NCBI GenBank assembly: GCA_016709445.1 | Contig: JADJMV010000024.1 | Coordinates: 1 to 8,749 of the forward strand | Length of the DNA: 8,749 nt | Origin: Phycisphaerales bacterium | GTDB lineage: Bacteria > Planctomycetota > Phycisphaerae > Phycisphaerales > UBA1924 | Reading direction: 5' to 3' | Part shown: positions 6,660-8,749 of the stretch, one piece after another | Position numbering within the stretch: the stretch's first letter is position 1 | Layout: every line of letters starts with the position of its first letter | The notes under the pieces: model-generated | What the model was told of the DNA's origin: nothing | Databases searched by the model: none | What the model saw: the letters and a program-made list of their open reading frames with translations, nothing else | Position numbers and translations under genes: made by a program

Positions 6660-6775
6660 GCATCGTTCCCCACGCTGGGGCTGGCCTCGGCACCGTGGCA
6701 GGTTTTTCCGACTTTGTCCGGCGAAACATGCTCGGTTGCCGCCCGGGCGATTGGCAAGCCCGGGACTCTGGATGC
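6660..6775 (-). promoter_or_regulatory. S-box clan SAM riboswitch aptamer (SAM-I / SAM-IV-like)
   Basis: Read on the - strand, a four-helix S-box can be folded by eye. P1 is GCAUC (6775-6771) with GAUGC (6664-6660). J1/2 is CAGAG (6770-6766), giving the classic AUCCAGAG. P2 is CCCGGGC (6764-6758) with GCCCGGG (6748-6742). The conserved GGCAACC lies at 6740-6734. P3 is GCAUGUUU (6731-6724) with AAACCUGC (6705-6698), one mismatch. The conserved GGUGCC lies at 6694-6689. P4 is CCCCA (6680-6676) with UGGGG (6672-6668). P2 is a simple stem with a CUUGCC-type loop and no GGAGGGA kink-turn, which points to SAM-IV or the SAM-I/IV variant rather than classic SAM-I. It sits 99 nt before the metB-like start, the expected place for feedback by SAM. 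Assignment is by consensus recall and hand folding; no covariance model was run. Confidence 0.75.
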
Positions 6776-6784
6776 TTGGGACGA

Positions 6785-6812
6785 GGGATAGCAGTCGCCG
6801 CGGCTCGGCCAA
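6785..6812 (-). promoter_or_regulatory. Possible sigma-70-type promoter of the met operon
   Basis: On the - strand TTGGCC (6812-6807) is separated by 16 nt from TATCCC (6790-6785). Initiation about 7 nt further would fall near 6778, just before P1 of the riboswitch. The hexamers are imperfect; position supports the call more than sequence does. Confidence 0.35.
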
Positions 6813-6954
6813 GCGATTTCTTTCAGCCTCGGGCGGGGGCAATGAAAGACCCTACCATCGACCGGATGCACTCCAACCGCTCGCGCCGGACGTCCGAATA
6901 GTCCGGGAGCAGATCCGGCTGGTATCGCTTGATTTGGAACGGCCGATCCGGTGA

Positions 6955-6971
6955 ACTCCCGGAAAGGGAGT
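6955..6971 (+). promoter_or_regulatory. Hairpin burying the Shine-Dalgarno of the secreted-protein gene
   Basis: ACTCCC (6955-6960) and GGGAGT (6966-6971) form a perfect 6-bp stem with a GGAAA loop. The 3' arm carries the GGGAG ribosome binding site 4 nt before ATG 6975. When folded the site is masked, suggesting translational control or simply a structured leader. Confidence 0.45.
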
Positions 6972-6974
6972 GAG

Positions 6975-8749
6975 ATGAGACCTGGCGGTGTCGCCACCTA
7001 TCGATGGTCTGGCACGCTGGTTGCGGCGACGCATGCCGCGGCCCAGTCGCATTGGGCCCGTTTCGACGGGTCCGTGCAGACCTCGCCGGGATTGCGATTC
7101 AACTTCGGCCGTCCTGCCGGTCTATAGCGGAGGGTCAGCTCGTGGGCGTCGATCAGCCCGCGCTGGGCCCAGCCCACGCTCTTCCGCGGCGTTGCCGGAG
7201 TCTGGAGACCATCAAGACCGGGATTTCCGACGCTCCCGATCGCGTCCGGCTACGCGACCGACGGCACGACCCCGGTGGTTCATCATCCGCAACGCGACGC
7301 AAACGCAGCTGACGATCCACGGGGTGAGGGGTCCGTCGAGCAGGGGTACCAGGCCGGCGACTGGATCGGCATCTACCGCTGCGCTAACGGACCAGACGAA
7401 GCAGGATCACGCGAACCTGCCGGTCGGGCAGACGGGTGTCAACGGCGGACCGCCGACCGGCCCGACATCGCCTTCTCCCCAGCGCCGGGTGCGTCTTCAA
7501 CGACTCCCATCGTGCTCAACTGCGAGGTGCTCCAGCTCGAGCGCCCTACTTCCACAGCCGACGCATCGCCCCTTGCCTATACCACCGTGGAGCGGCTCTC
7601 GCAGCCTGATTCGTGGATCATCGCCGCGGTGAGTGAGTCGACGATCAACGCGGACAACTCCCGTGGGCAGCGCGTGAAATTTCTCCCCTTCGTCACGGGG
7701 CCCACCCGCTGACGGCGGTCTGACCGACTATCGCATGCCCGCCCAAGTCCGGCGGCACCTGCCACGCGACGCGCGTTTCAGCCGCGTGGGGGCAGTGGAG
7801 CAGCGAATCGATCCGGATCGCCTGGAACGACAACGCCCTTTACCGGGCAGCACTGGCACTGCGGCGGCCATCCGACATCCCGATGGGCGGCAGACGGTCG
7901 TCGTCTCCATCGGCGACGCCATCGAGGAGAACCAACTCCTCGCGACCACGATCGGACCTGGTGAGCCCTGGACAGTGGGCTTCGCCGTCGATGGGCGCGG
8001 ATCCGACGCCCGCTCGGTGGTCTACGAGCGGTCCGATTCGTGACTCCCACGGCGGTGGTCCGGGGCGGGCAGGGCTTCGAGCCCGCACTCCGGCACAACC
8101 AGCATCGCGATGCGCCGCCGACGCGGCCGGTTCGCTGGTCTGCGGCTGCGACGGAAACCGACGCTTCCTCCTGCGGCTCGAGTACGACCTCGACGCCGCA
8201 GCGACCGACCTGACCACGCTCTTTCATGCCGACGGTCACGAGCTGGCCCAGCGACGGCGTGACCGACTTTACGTTGCACGGTGTTCCTGGGGTTCTACCT
8301 CGCCCGAATCGACGCGGCGGGAAGCGCGAGCGATTGGGACGCCCAGGAACGCGAGACGAGGGTGCTCTTCCTCGCCCGACGGATGGCGCTGGGGGCCAGC
8401 GGTCGCTCATACCTCGACGCAAGCTGCCCCGCCATCTTCGTGGACGACACGATCTTACCCGGTCCGGCGGCTACGGAGAGCGTCGGCTCGTGCGCCGTCT
8501 CGCGATGCCCACGCGCGCGATGTCCGTCCCCTCGCTCAGGCGTCCTCAAGGCGCGAACCTACGCGCGCCCAGATCCCCCCTTCCCAGCTCCAATGTCGAC
8601 CCTGGCGTCACGATCCAGCGTCTCGTCGGTTCCGGCCGGATCTTCCGGCGGGTGTCCCCCCGCCGCCTTGCTCTCCCACCAACGTGTTCCTGATCGACAA
8701 CGAATCGACCGAGGGGCGGCTGGGGACGTGGAGGTCGGTCTCCGATCTG
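6975..8749 (+). CDS. Unrecognised, probably secreted protein, frameshifted and cut by the window edge
   Basis: I do not recognise this family. ATG 6975 follows GGGAG at 4 nt. The first residues (MRPGGVATYRWSGTLVAATH then AAAQS) resemble a Sec signal peptide: arginines, a short hydrophobic core and an AAA-Q-like cleavage site. Beyond that, protein-like blocks alternate among the three + frames. Examples are FIIRNATQTQLTIHGV (about 7283-7330), YQAGDWIGIYR (about 7345-7380), PIVLNCEVLQLERP and SWIIAAVSESTINADN (7500-7712), ESIRIAWNDNALYR (about 7805-7845), TVVVSIGDAIEENQLLATTI (about 7895-7955), FLLRLEYDLDAAATDLTTLF (8161-8225), FLGFYLARIDAAGSASDWDA (8284-8345) and NVFLIDNESTEGRLGTW (8681-8735). 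The blocks are rich in alternating beta-type residues, suggesting beta-sandwich repeats of an extracellular protein. In-frame stops at 7122-7124, 7710-7712 and 8041-8043 are read as indel artefacts. Two adjacent genes broken near 7712 cannot be excluded. It is divergent from the met operon. Confidence 0.5.

Noticed and set aside
6660..6775. Cobalamin riboswitch, suggested by the UGCCACGGUG stretch
   Set aside because: The GCCACUG box context and long B12 architecture are missing, while all S-box core elements and helices are present in order.
6431..6997. 188-codon open frame on the - strand through the riboswitch
   Set aside because: It overlaps the structured leader and the out-of-frame metB start, has Pro/Ser/Arg-rich composition and no domain.

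Overview
The window is GC-rich bacterial DNA holding four recognisable housekeeping genes, a strong candidate S-box (SAM) riboswitch and one unrecognised, probably secreted protein that runs off the right edge. The gene types, high G+C and signal-peptide-bearing orphan protein would fit a planctomycete-like (possibly Phycisphaerae) or other free-living GC-rich bacterium. That placement is an impression, because no marker gene is present. Every long gene is broken by small indels, yet the conserved motifs carry on intact in a neighbouring frame and often return to the first frame. This looks like long-read or assembly indel error rather than pseudogene decay, so the genes are described as frame-corrected models.

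Layout. Positions 1-505 hold no convincing gene. They contain a 13-bp motif in three copies, an 11-bp perfect inverted repeat and G-run-rich tracts. On the + strand follow a fatty acid desaturase (522-1563, three histidine boxes) and a compact alpha-glucan phosphorylase (1759-3477, TTG start behind GGAAAGGA, PLP lysine present). Facing them on the - strand is an operon read from about 6780 down to 3486. In order it has a possible promoter, an S-box riboswitch (6775-6660), a cystathionine gamma-synthase-family PLP enzyme (metB-like, from 6561), an ACT-less aspartate kinase catalytic domain (to 4559) and aspartate-semialdehyde dehydrogenase (4569-3486). The metB-like and kinase parts share one open frame through a cysteine-bearing linker, so they look fused. 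The asd start overlaps the kinase stop and has a strong ribosome binding site. The operon ends 8 bp from the phosphorylase stop, tail to tail.

How it works together. Aspartate kinase and Asd make aspartate semialdehyde, the entry to homoserine; the MetB-type enzyme uses an activated homoserine ester to make cystathionine or homocysteine for methionine and SAM. Homoserine dehydrogenase and the acyltransferase are not in the window. A SAM riboswitch in front of both the entry and exit steps, together with a kinase that lacks the usual allosteric ACT domains, suggests that control of this pathway copy has moved from protein allostery to RNA. To the right, divergent from the operon, lies the orphan secreted protein (6975 onward), whose Shine-Dalgarno lies inside a perfect hairpin.
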